Of a DNA stretch of 64,000 nucleotides, positions 57,265 through 64,000 are shown in pieces. The translations under genes and the position numbers were made by a program. Numbering within the stretch: the first letter of the stretch is position 1; each line of letters opens with the position of its first letter. Origin of the DNA: Paucimonas sp. (GTDB lineage Bacteria > Pseudomonadota > Gammaproteobacteria > Pseudomonadales > Pseudomonadaceae); contig JAIRVG010000054.1 in the NCBI GenBank assembly GCA_031253995.1, forward strand, positions 62,001 through 126,000, in the 5' to 3' direction. The notes under the pieces were generated by a model. That model saw only the letters and a program-made list of their open reading frames with translations. It was not told the origin of the DNA and searched no databases.

Positions 57265-58335
57265 ATGGAGTGGCTAGCGTCACGCGAGGTACACATCAGT
57301 GGGGGTATCAGGGTTCTAAGTTATGACAAATCGTGTAATTTTCTCTATCCAGGCGATATGACTGGCGAGAAGAGAGCCATTGAAATTAAGAACTACACTT
57401 CCCTATTTTCAGACATTAGAAACCTCGGATTAGAGGTTGTAGGATGCGATTTCTTCACCGGGCCACATGCACTCGCACGGCCTGAGTGGCGCGTCAAACC
57501 ATCTCTGGGAGCCGCCTGGCTCACTTGGGATCAAGGTAGAGATTGGTCCTTTATCGCAAATGGTGCTTTAAAGAAAAATGATAGCCAACTCTATGACATA
57601 GCTACACGTATCTCTCACCAGCTCAGGAGCTGTGAGTGGCGAGTTCGACAGCTATCAGAAGCGTATATGGATCAGTTGCACTCAAAATTGCAATCGGGAG
57701 ACTTCAAGGACGGGCAACGGTTCCTTGACGGCTATACAGAGCTCTGCTATTTAGCAGCCCAAACTTTTCTGATTGATGCTTGCACTCTCCGAGATTACCT
57801 CATCGAATTTTACTGGTATGTTAAGCCTACAGGCACAGGAAACATTACAAGTATTGGCGCTCTATGTAGCCACTGGAAAAAAAATCCTCCAACTGACCCG
57901 CATGGGGTGGAAATTCAACAAGTGTCCTCAGCGGGGAACTGGCTGGACACCCTAGGTGGTTACCGGAATTTGATAATCCATGCAGCCCCATTGGCAACAG
58001 CGGGAGCAACGCTTTATGCCATGACAGGAGTCGCCCAACTGTCTGGCGGACAGTCGTTGCCTTTCGTAAAGTTACCGTTGCCTTCTAATCCAGGACAATT
58101 AAAGGCTGATCGTACTTCAGGTAGGCACTTTGACGACCCTTCACTCCGAAGGGCGCGCTTTCATAACATTATCGAAAAAGCAGATGCGGTAACAGCCTTG
58201 GATTCATTGAGTTATGCTAATTCTTGCATGGAAAAGCTAAGCATTTGGGCGGCCTCGCTTGCTGAGTTGTCACCAGTGGATGCCGAGATTCCAGTTATTA
58301 CCCCTATCTCAGGCTCATTCAAAGTTAACAATTAA
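57265..58335 (+). CDS. Unknown protein with a HEPN-type RNase motif
   Basis: 356 aa; strong ribosome site AAGGAGAG. The helical middle part ends in GGYRNLIIHAAPL, with R234-N-x3-H239, the Rx4-6H motif of HEPN ribonucleases. HEPN proteins act as toxins or antiviral RNases in many defence systems. The N-terminal part (about 1-110) and the C-terminal region (about 260-356) match nothing I know. Foreign-looking codon use. No adjacent antitoxin is obvious. The HEPN call rests on a short motif. Confidence 0.55.
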   Translation: MEWLASREVHISGGIRVLSYDKSCNFLYPGDMTGEKRAIEIKNYTSLFSDIRNLGLEVVGCDFFTGPHALARPEWRVKPSLGAAWLTWDQGRDWSFIANGALKKNDSQLYDIATRISHQLRSCEWRVRQLSEAYMDQLHSKLQSGDFKDGQRFLDGYTELCYLAAQTFLIDACTLRDYLIEFYWYVKPTGTGNITSIGALCSHWKKNPPTDPHGVEIQQVSSAGNWLDTLGGYRNLIIHAAPLATAGATLYAMTGVAQLSGGQSLPFVKLPLPSNPGQLKADRTSGRHFDDPSLRRARFHNIIEKADAVTALDSLSYANSCMEKLSIWAASLAELSPVDAEIPVITPISGSFKVNN

Positions 58336-58419
58336 GTTCGCTTACCATAGACAAGTATAGGCGTTTCAAGGGGTTGCGAAAACTTCAAAAGCTACCCATC
58401 AGTGAGGCAGTGTTAGGAG

Positions 58420-58470
58420 AAAAGGGGACCGATTTATTTTTCGGCTGGAAAAATAAATCGGTCCCCTTTT
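58420..58470. repeat. Long palindrome, copy 1 (AAAAGGGGAC type)
   Basis: Perfect inverted repeat of 22-nt arms (AAAAGGGGACC at the outer end, GATTTATTTTT inward) with a 7-nt loop CGGCTGG. A second copy at 59510-59560 has a paired change. Resembles repeats I associate with REP-associated tyrosine transposases. Confidence 0.85.
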
Positions 58471-58602
58471 GGGTCATGATGCAACTTCACATGAACTACC
58501 CTGCAGTAGAAGTTGTGCGTTGGACAGTCGATCACGGTGTGGTGACAATGAGTCCAAAGAAGATGGGGTTTCGGTCAATCCCCATCATCGACCAAGTGGT
58601 GG

Positions 58603-59013
58603 CTAACGATTCCTAGAGTTGATTTTGTCTCGAACTTTTTCATCAAGAGTTCGGGTGTCTGGCGCTGGGAGAGTTGATGGCGCTGGATTGCAAGTAACTA
58701 CATATCGAGTCAAGATTGATGTGCCGTTGGTTTCTATCCACGCTTCAATGTGGCGATTGCCGACTTCTTCGCATGTTGCTCTGTCTCTGTAGGAGTTTGG
58801 CTTTCTCCGATCTTGGTTGGAAAGATTTTGAGAGTTGTTGTAATTGAAGGAGTGGCAGTTTAATAAGAGTAGGCAGTACTGGGTTGTCAAGTCGTGAGGT
58901 TGGTTGGTGGTGCGATCTAGCATATTTTTATTTGTTGTGTATCCGTCGTAAGTTACTAGTCCTGCCGTAATTACTAAAAGTGATGCCGCTGATATGATCA
59001 CTGCTTTTAGCAT
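58603..59013 (-). CDS. Unknown membrane-anchored or secreted protein
   Basis: 136 aa. N-terminal hydrophobic segment (VIISAASLLVITAGLVTYDG) is a signal peptide or anchor. Three or four cysteines (YCLLLLNCH, ATCEEVG, VVTCNP) suggest disulfides. AT-rich codons, and the only possible ribosome site (AGAGGA) is rather far. No family recognised. Confidence 0.45.
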   Translation of the reverse strand: MLKAVIISAASLLVITAGLVTYDGYTTNKNMLDRTTNQPHDLTTQYCLLLLNCHSFNYNNSQNLSNQDRRKPNSYRDRATCEEVGNRHIEAWIETNGTSILTRYVVTCNPAPSTLPAPDTRTLDEKVRDKINSRNR

Positions 59014-59215
59014 GTTGTGTACTATATCCTCTTGTAGTTAATTTCCTTTGGTGCTATCGCTAAGCAGTGTTTGCTCAAATGGATGATATACAAGGTGTGT
59101 TATTCATCTTGGATCGCGCTGAAATACAATGGTGGCATTTTGTTAGTTTGATGTCTAGTAGTACCCCGGAGCTTGAACTCGACAGAAAAGGGGGGTAGAC
59201 AGAAAAGCAGAAAAG

Positions 59216-59288
59216 GGACGCGATCCGTTTCGTCGGTGACTACCACAACACTATTGTTCGAATGCAGGTCTATGCCACAGAATTTCAT
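59216..59288 (-). pseudogene. 5' fragment of an IS110 family transposase
   Basis: On the minus strand it reads MKFCGIDLHSNNSVVVV and TDETDR, the opening of DEDD (IS110) transposases with the first catalytic Asp in GIDLH. Homology stops abruptly at about 59216, next to a GAAAAGGGAC stretch. The upstream 50 nt may be the IS's own 5' region. Truncated and inactive. Confidence 0.7.
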
Positions 59289-59360
59289 CACGGCCTCCTC
59301 ACAGCAAAAGACAATGTTTGGCACCTTGAATTTTGCAGAAAAGGGGACCAGAAAAGGAGA

Positions 59361-59504
59361 CAGAACCCAGTTGCGAGCGAAGGCTCGTACAGCAGCCTTG
59401 GACGCCGCCTACACACTGAACGCCGGTGTGCCGGAACTGCCTGCGGTGGAGCCGGTGAGGATCACCGAGGCGTTCTGCGCCAGCAGTGGCAGCGCCTGCT
59501 GCAC
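59361..59504 (-). pseudogene. 144-nt duplicated fragment of the SDR gene
   Basis: Aligns without gaps to 63666-63809 within the SDR gene, same orientation, with 7 mismatches in 144 (about 95% identity). It covers the region coding for the YxxxK catalytic segment. Followed five bases later by palindrome copy 2. Confidence 0.9.
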
Positions 59505-59509
59505 AGGAG

Positions 59510-59560
59510 AAAAGGGGAGCGATTTATTTTTCGGCTGGAAAAATAAATCGCTCCCCTTTT
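59510..59560. repeat. Long palindrome, copy 2 (AAAAGGGGAG type)
   Basis: Same as copy 1 except position 10 of the left arm (C to G) and its pairing partner in the right arm (G to C). The stem therefore stays perfect: a compensatory change. Confidence 0.88.
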
Positions 59561-59745
59561 GCTCTTGTCTTAGCCCTCCGCCTAAAAGACGACCCTGTTC
59601 GATTTCTAGGCGGAGGGTTTACTTTTGTTTCTATTCTTGTACTATTCGCAGGCCGCCAAGCGGCGCGTCGCCAGGACTCAATGTTCGCCATGAACGCCAA
59701 TCTACCTTCGACGCACTTCACATAACTCACACATGAGTATTAGTA

Positions 59746-60132
59746 ATGGCTACTAAGCGCATCAAGCTCAACGCATATCACACTGCCCTTGGACTGATCA
59801 TCAACGCAAAGCTCTACGCTGACGAGAAGCAGAAGGACATTTCGAGGTTCCGCTTTTCACGTCCTACCCTGAGATCAATTTCTGGCTGGAAACGTCTCTC
59901 GGAGGTGTTTTTGCGCGATGTGTCGGATGAGCTCTACGGTATTGGCTGGACGATGATTGAGCTCTCAGACACGGAGTTGGCGGTCATTCAGACATCAAAA
60001 ATTTCGGTCTGGCCAAAGCTCGGTGGTGGGCGTGTGGTCAGTAAGGTCCGAGTGCAGAAGGCACCGGGCGATTTCTTGGAGGACACGTATGAAGAGCTGT
60101 TCGGTGACGTGGAAGAGCTCCTAGAAGAGTAA
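59746..60132 (+). CDS. Unknown protein of 128 aa
   Basis: Starts MATKRIKLNAYHTALGL. Mixed alpha/beta; acidic C-terminus (YEELFGDVEELLEE). No motif recognised. No strong ribosome site is seen (ATTAGTA precedes the ATG). Its core-like codons suggest it is an expressed Pseudomonas gene. A terminator for the opposite strand follows. Confidence 0.5.
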   Translation: MATKRIKLNAYHTALGLIINAKLYADEKQKDISRFRFSRPTLRSISGWKRLSEVFLRDVSDELYGIGWTMIELSDTELAVIQTSKISVWPKLGGGRVVSKVRVQKAPGDFLEDTYEELFGDVEELLEE

Positions 60133-60256
60133 GTCTTGCCCATCGGCGTGATGTGATAGGCAATCTCAATGCTCGTATCCTTGTGATTGTCGGACATCAG
60201 GCGTTCTCCAGAAAGACTTACCTGCGCAACCAGAGTTTTCCTCATCCAAACGAAAA

Positions 60257-60285
60257 AAGGCCGCGGAGCTGTGCTCCGCGGCCTT
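60257..60285 (-). terminator. Rho-independent terminator (minus strand)
   Basis: AAGGCCGCGGAGC/GCTCCGCGGCCTT 13-nt arms, loop TGT, followed on the minus strand by T6. Four bases after the small gene at 60289-60531. Confidence 0.9.
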
Positions 60286-60288
60286 CCC

Positions 60289-60531
60289 TCATATTGGGAT
60301 AGTCACCGGTGAGGCAGCCAAGGCAATTGCCAGCAACGCCTTGGAAATCCTCATATCCAGCAGAGCATAGTTAAGCGTCAGTTCGTTCTGCTCGTTCTTC
60401 AGGTCGGTGAGTGAGCTGGCGTATTCAATCGCCTGCTTGAGGTGTTCTACGGCTTTTCGCAAGGCCTGGTCATGGGAGAGACCAGGACCAACGCAGAGAA
60501 CGGGAGGTGGATCGGGGACGAGCTTTTTCAT
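60289..60531 (-). CDS. Small Pseudomonas protein (DUF3077-like?)
   Basis: 80 aa from ATG 60531 (MKKLVPDPPPVLCVGPGLSH). An open frame continues upstream, but this is the recognisable family start: short, Pro-rich N-terminus, then helical. From memory it matches small Pseudomonas proteins often annotated DUF3077. Function unknown. Preceded by an unusual structured leader. Confidence 0.65.
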   Translation of the reverse strand: MKKLVPDPPPVLCVGPGLSHDQALRKAVEHLKQAIEYASSLTDLKNEQNELTLNYALLDMRISKALLAIALAASPVTIPI

Positions 60532-60540
60532 GGCGTTGAA

Positions 60541-60706
60541 TCCTACGTGATGACGGGATAGCCACGTTTCGCTGCTACACGAATGGGTGGCGGCTGTATG
60601 TGGGGTAGCAGACCGGACACGTAGGAACCCGGCGCACCCGAAGGTGCCCGCACACACAGCCGCCATAACAGGTTGCTGAGAGGGTCTTACGTGGTCGGAC
60701 TGCTAC
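60541..60706 (-). promoter_or_regulatory. Structured leader with multiple alternative pairings
   Basis: Upstream of the 80-aa gene. On the minus strand it includes GCACC-TTCG-GGTGC (UUCG tetraloop), GGCGGCTGT (60589-60597) against ACAGCCGCC (60656-60664), and TCCTACGTG (60541-60549) against CACGTAGGA (60618-60626). The 22-nt element 60605-60626 is also nearly complementary to 60685-60706. Some pairings exclude each other. Confidence 0.6.
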
Positions 60707-60710
60707 ATCC

Positions 60711-61099
60711 GTGTCGTCGATTTCGCAACGACCGGCGAAGAGTAGGAGTCGTTTCCACGGGACGCAACCGCTAAGCGGGGTTGGGGAGTATGCTTGGGAA
60801 ATTGCCTACAAGAAAGTCGGAGATGTGGGAAGTTTCAGCGACAAATGCAACAGGTTATGGCGGGGGATGACGGATTTTCTAACGTTGGAATCACCGAACT
60901 CAGAGCGTGCACCCGACAGCACCTTCAGTCGCTGGCACAAGAACGGTCTCCTGCAGCTTTTAGCTTTTTCCATATCACGTTGGAGGCTTGTCCTCATCGG
61001 GGAGACTCGCGGTGGTTCAGTGGGTTCGCAAAGCCGGTTTCCCGTCATTCGAAAGCGAACTCATCGAAACCGGAAATCACGAAGCACAAAAAATTGCTT
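60711..61099. other. 389-nt region without a confident gene
   Basis: Open frames exist on both strands but overlap each other and show no domain or good start site. Possibly relics between the small gene and the secretion cassette. Confidence 0.45.
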
Positions 61100-61534
61100 T
61101 CATGGGTTCTTTTCCCGTTTGGGTGGAAACTCCTCCAAGCAATCGACAGCACCGGGACCGATAGGAATAAGCCCGGCAGAAACTATTGGATCCTGTGTGT
61201 CACCCCACCAGAGCGAACCGCTTGCGCTTTCCAGATCGTAAATCTTGCTTTGGCCAAGAAGCTCGCCCGTACGCAAATCGTACAAGCGATAGAAGCCGGG
61301 GTTGCCCCACCGTGGAAACCAGGTTGGTGGGCGATCTTCATCAGGATGCGATTCGCGGTGAAAAATATCGGGGAGAACCCAAAACGGTCTGAGGCGATCT
61401 ACCCTGTAGCAGCCGTTCGGGCTGAAAATTGGTTCGCGAAGTGGTCGGGCCAATGATGTTTCCCACCACTCAGAAGCGAACCATACCCCTGCCAAAATTG
61501 TTGCGCACCAGACCAGGCTTTTTATAGCCATCAT
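61100..61534 (-). CDS. Candidate immunity protein of the PAAR cassette
   Basis: 144 aa. N-terminal membrane segment (AIKSLVWCATILAGVWFA, about 3-20) and a Trp/Pro-rich soluble domain (SLWWGDTQDP, about 110). The ATG overlaps the effector stop in an ATGA, so translation is coupled. Its size, position after the effector and small anchored form suit an immunity protein. No family recognised; inference only. Confidence 0.5.
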   Translation of the reverse strand: MMAIKSLVWCATILAGVWFASEWWETSLARPLREPIFSPNGCYRVDRLRPFWVLPDIFHRESHPDEDRPPTWFPRWGNPGFYRLYDLRTGELLGQSKIYDLESASGSLWWGDTQDPIVSAGLIPIGPGAVDCLEEFPPKREKNP

Positions 61535-62457
61535 GTCAAATTTCCCAAGTCAATGATGCGCTCATCCCGTCGCCACAATATGTCCGAGTAGATGACAAAG
61601 TCACCACCTCTTCCAGTCTTGTTTCGGTAATTGCGAAAATCAGGATTAGTTACTGCGGCAAAAGGCTCACCTCCCAAGTGAATTATCGACTGACCAGAAG
61701 GTGTCAGGCTGAGGACCGTTTCAGCCTTGGTAAGCACTCTGTCTGCTGCCCATGTTCCTAGGTATTGGGGGCCATTGAAGTCGTAGTTGTCCCGAATGTA
61801 ATACCCGACATGAGACACTCTGAATAAATGTCGAGCCTGCTTCGTTTCTGGATCTGTTTTTGTAAAAGCAGTTCCGACTACGCCAACCTTGAGTGTTGCT
61901 CTTCCCAATGCGCCGTACATGTCGTCCAGCGTGTCCAGGGACTCACCGAATTTTGAAAAATTCACCTGTGATACAACGTCCATTTGTAGTGCACTCATGC
62001 CGTGAAAGCCAAGATCGCATGGTTTTTCAGGTGTCCAACCAGCAGCTTTCAGCCGTTTTTTCAGTAGCTTGATTGCGTTGGGAGTCTCAATTCGACTTTC
62101 CGCAATCTGTATTGCCTGGCGGCAAGAAGGAAATCGTGTCGCCCATTCCATTCTTACGATCCGATCGTCGCAGTTCTGAGCGCTCAGGCTAGTGGCGTGG
62201 GGTTGTGTACCCTCGTCTTTCCAAGACTCCGGCATCGTCCAAGCGGGGCTTTCAAACCACCTCTCCATCAACGCCGCCGCAGTCTCCCATCCCATATTCC
62301 GCATCGCGCCCGGCAGTCGAGTCAGCGCAAGGCGGTTGATCACCACTTCCTTTGGCGGATGGTTCTTTCCTGGTGCGGTGTCCAAGGTGGCATTTGCCAG
62401 CATGTACAACGTGTCTGCACCCAGTGCATCGGTTTGTTCGAAATCATTCAAGGACAT
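61531..62457 (-). CDS. Candidate type VI effector (DUF6402-like)
   Basis: 308 aa. Recognisable: LPGAMRNMGWETAAALMERW, ESPAWTMPESWKD, VGVVGTAFTKTDPETKQARH, HVGYYIRDNYDFNGPQYLGTW and GKGGDFVIYSD-like GRGGDFVIYSD. From memory this matches DUF6402 proteins found after PAAR genes. No catalytic residues identified. It starts five bases after the PAAR stop and overlaps the next gene, giving a PAAR-effector-immunity order. Confidence 0.65.
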   Translation of the reverse strand: MSLNDFEQTDALGADTLYMLANATLDTAPGKNHPPKEVVINRLALTRLPGAMRNMGWETAAALMERWFESPAWTMPESWKDEGTQPHATSLSAQNCDDRIVRMEWATRFPSCRQAIQIAESRIETPNAIKLLKKRLKAAGWTPEKPCDLGFHGMSALQMDVVSQVNFSKFGESLDTLDDMYGALGRATLKVGVVGTAFTKTDPETKQARHLFRVSHVGYYIRDNYDFNGPQYLGTWAADRVLTKAETVLSLTPSGQSIIHLGGEPFAAVTNPDFRNYRNKTGRGGDFVIYSDILWRRDERIIDLGNLT

Positions 62458-62462
62458 GTTGA

Positions 62463-63062
62463 TTACTCCAGCATTGGCGCCGGAGCGCTGGTGGCGATAT
62501 TCAGGCGGGTAGCGTTGGCGCTGTAGCAGATATGGCTGTAGCCCTCTTGATTGAGGACATCACCGGCCAGGTGCGAGGCGTTTCGCAGTAATGCGTACTG
62601 GTGGGTTGCGCAGGGAGCGCCCCATTGATCGACGAGATGAAAACACCCGCTGCAACGTTCGATATCAGGCTCGTCGACCGACACGTTCGCCGCATGCGTT
62701 GGGGTAGTGGTGAATGCATGTTGGGAACCGTTGCCGGGTTGACTCGCTGTTCCGAATGCAGTGGGAGAGGGTGCCGATGCGGTTTCGTAGTCGTAGGTCA
62801 TATGGAATATCGAGGGAATTAACTGTGCCCGGCACGGGCAGGAGCTGAGGCTGTTTCCCGTTCCGGCAGCCCTGCGCCCGTTACTGATGAACTGGTCAAT
62901 ACCACCCACGATCTGGTAAGTCTGGCCCGTAACCCCGCAGGTGACGGCATGCCCTTCCCGCGCATGCATGATGCCAAACAGGTTGATGTGTGGGTCACCT
63001 TCGATAACTTTGCCACCGCAGGTGGTTTTGTCGCCCTGTGCGATGAAATAGCCTTTGGCCAT
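62463..63062 (-). CDS. PAAR domain protein (T6SS spike tip)
   Basis: 199 aa. N-terminal PAAR repeat (about 1-95): AKGYFIAQGDKTTCGGKVIE, AREGHAVTCGVTG and SCPCRAQLIPSIF. The C-terminal extension has Cys-rich segments (ERCSGCFHLVD) that could bind zinc or the cargo. PAAR proteins sharpen VgrG spikes and carry effectors. No VgrG/Hcp genes in the window, so this is an orphan cassette depending on a T6SS elsewhere. Confidence 0.8.
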   Translation of the reverse strand: MAKGYFIAQGDKTTCGGKVIEGDPHINLFGIMHAREGHAVTCGVTGQTYQIVGGIDQFISNGRRAAGTGNSLSSCPCRAQLIPSIFHMTYDYETASAPSPTAFGTASQPGNGSQHAFTTTPTHAANVSVDEPDIERCSGCFHLVDQWGAPCATHQYALLRNASHLAGDVLNQEGYSHICYSANATRLNIATSAPAPMLE

Positions 63063-63410
63063 TAGGTCTCCGATCCTCGCGCCCGGATGAAAAAGTCGGA
63101 CGTGTTAGTGGGTAATGGATGGCAGCTGCTTTCCAGTGCTCTGGAAGCCGTGCCGTCCGACAGGCCGGAGGATGGAAGAAATGAGAAGTTAAAGAAGTAG
63201 GAAAAATCTGAGGTTTGCTGGGAAAAGGCAGCACCGGTTTTTTACGCTTGAATGAGATCAGTGGTCCGGCAGGCTCTATTCCTCGATTTTCTCGATCTTG
63301 CCGCCGCGACCGACGAACTTCTCGTCGTAGCCACTGCGGCAATAATTGGCCAGTGTGGTTGGCGGCGGCGCAGGCATTCGAGCCCTTCCGGATGGTGCCG
63401 CGCCCTGAGG
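63063..63410. other. Gap between the PAAR gene and SDR
   Basis: 348 nt. Apart from the small open frame at 63276-63377 I see nothing. It is the probable right edge of the accessory region, since GC-rich sequence resumes. Confidence 0.4.
63276..63377 (-). CDS. Possible 33-aa small protein
   Basis: ATG 63377, with GGAAGGG five bases upstream. Starts MPAPPPTTLANYCRSGYDEK and ends in a basic/acidic GGKIEKIEE tail. No family recognised. It could also be the end of a lost longer protein. Confidence 0.4.
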   Translation of the reverse strand: MPAPPPTTLANYCRSGYDEKFVGRGGKIEKIEE

Positions 63411-64000
63411 TCAGATCTGCGCCTGCCCCCCATCCACGAACAACTCCGCCCCATTGACGAAACTCGCATCGCTCGACGCCAGGAACAGCGCAGCCTTGGC
63501 AATCTCTTCCGGCTCACCAACGCGCCCCAGAGGGATCTGCGAAGCCAGGTAATCCAGCAGACCACGCTGTTGCGCCGCATCAGGACCTGCGAGCTCCACC
63601 AGGCCCGGAGTACGGGTGGCGCCCGGGCTGATAGTGTTGACCCGCACATTCCGGTCTTTCAGATCCAGAATCCAGTTGCGAGCGAAAGCCCTTACAGCAG
63701 CCTTGGACGCCGCGTACACACTGAACGCCGGGGTGCCGGAACTGCCTGCGGTGGAACCGGTGAGGATCACCGAGGCGTTCTGCGCCAGCAGTGGCAGCGC
63801 CTGCTGCACGGTGAACAGCGTGCCCTTCACGTTGCGGTCGAAGGTGTCGTGGTAGTGCGCCTCGGTGATCTCGCCCAGCGGCAGCATCGAGCCGCCACCG
63901 GCGTTGGCGAACAGCACGTCGATGCGGCCGTGTTCGGCCTTCACTCGTTGATAGAAGGCGTCCAGTTGCTCCACCTTCGAGGAGTCGACCTGCACGCCGA
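63411..64000 (-). CDS. SDR family oxidoreductase (5' part beyond window)
   Basis: C-terminal part of a classical short-chain dehydrogenase: NAG motif (LFANAGGGSM), catalytic Ser region (VILTGSTAGSS), VYAASKAAV with the catalytic Tyr and Lys, and the end NGAELFVDGGQAQI. The Rossmann N-terminus with its glycine motif lies past the right edge. A 144-nt piece of this gene is duplicated at 59361-59504. Substrate unknown. Confidence 0.88.
   Translation of the reverse strand, partial: GVQVDSSKVEQLDAFYQRVKAEHGRIDVLFANAGGGSMLPLGEITEAHYHDTFDRNVKGTLFTVQQALPLLAQNASVILTGSTAGSSGTPAFSVYAASKAAVRAFARNWILDLKDRNVRVNTISPGATRTPGLVELAGPDAAQQRGLLDYLASQIPLGRVGEPEEIAKAALFLASSDASFVNGAELFVDGGQAQI

Noticed and set aside
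60794..61456. 220-codon plus-strand frame between the small gene and the candidate immunity gene
   Set aside because: It overlaps the coupled minus-strand cassette gene, and its translation has no consistent pattern or good start site.

Overview
This window is a Pseudomonas chromosome segment, most like the P. putida group. The high-GC core gene order follows what I recall of P. putida and P. aeruginosa: ccm genes, then pyk-ttuD-glxR-hyi-gcl, the purine catabolism block, smc-zipA-ligA, then ffs. Many intergenic gaps carry Pseudomonas-type REP palindromes (core GGGAGCTGGCTTGCCAGCGA or a relative). No sequence search was run; all family calls are by eye from motifs and recalled families.

Layout. 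1-4.7 kb: end of the cytochrome c maturation operon (ccmG end, ccmH, ccmI), a lipoprotein, a 2-hydroxyacid dehydrogenase, a GFA-family protein, an M15 carboxypeptidase and an FKBP isomerase. 4.9-16.1 kb: periplasmic histidine phosphatase, hydantoin/allantoin racemase-like protein with an NCS1 permease, Lrp regulator, EamA exporter, SAM methyltransferase, MscS-type channel, orphan sulfate-binding protein, K+ channel and urea channel. 16.3-23.5 kb: glyoxylate carboligase pathway (gcl, hyi, glxR, ttuD, pyk) with a divergent GlcG-like gene. 23.6-28.8 kb: a Fic protein, a TetR regulator, a DUF808 membrane protein and two Tsx/OmpK-like nucleoside porins. 28.9-45.6 kb: purine catabolism (xanthine/urate permease, puuD, allA, uraD, puuE, uraH, purine permease, gclR-like regulator, guaD, xdhC, xdhB, xdhA), interrupted by two tandem secreted paralogues. 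45.9-53.8 kb: a GntR regulator, smc, zipA and ligA. 54.1-54.3 kb: the SRP RNA gene ffs. 54.3-63.4 kb: an AT-richer accessory region where I would expect dnaX. It holds unknown genes, one with a HEPN-type RNase motif, a mosaic of gene fragments and hairpin repeats, and a PAAR/effector/immunity-like type VI secretion cassette. 63.4-64 kb: a truncated SDR gene.

How the genes fit together. Guanine goes to xanthine (GuaD), urate (XdhABC), hydroxyisourate (PuuD), OHCU (UraH), allantoin (UraD) and allantoate (PuuE). AllA converts ureidoglycolate to glyoxylate and urea. Gcl, Hyi, GlxR and TtuD then carry glyoxylate to glycerate and central metabolism. Two palindromic motifs appear in the promoters: TTGTATACAA (seven sites, at gcl/glcG, puuE/uraH, purine permease/gclR and the NCS1 permease) and TTGACT-N4-GGTCA (purine permease, twice at xdhA, possibly at the first porin). 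They suggest two overlapping regulatory circuits. An allantoicase gene, needed between PuuE and AllA, is absent from the window.
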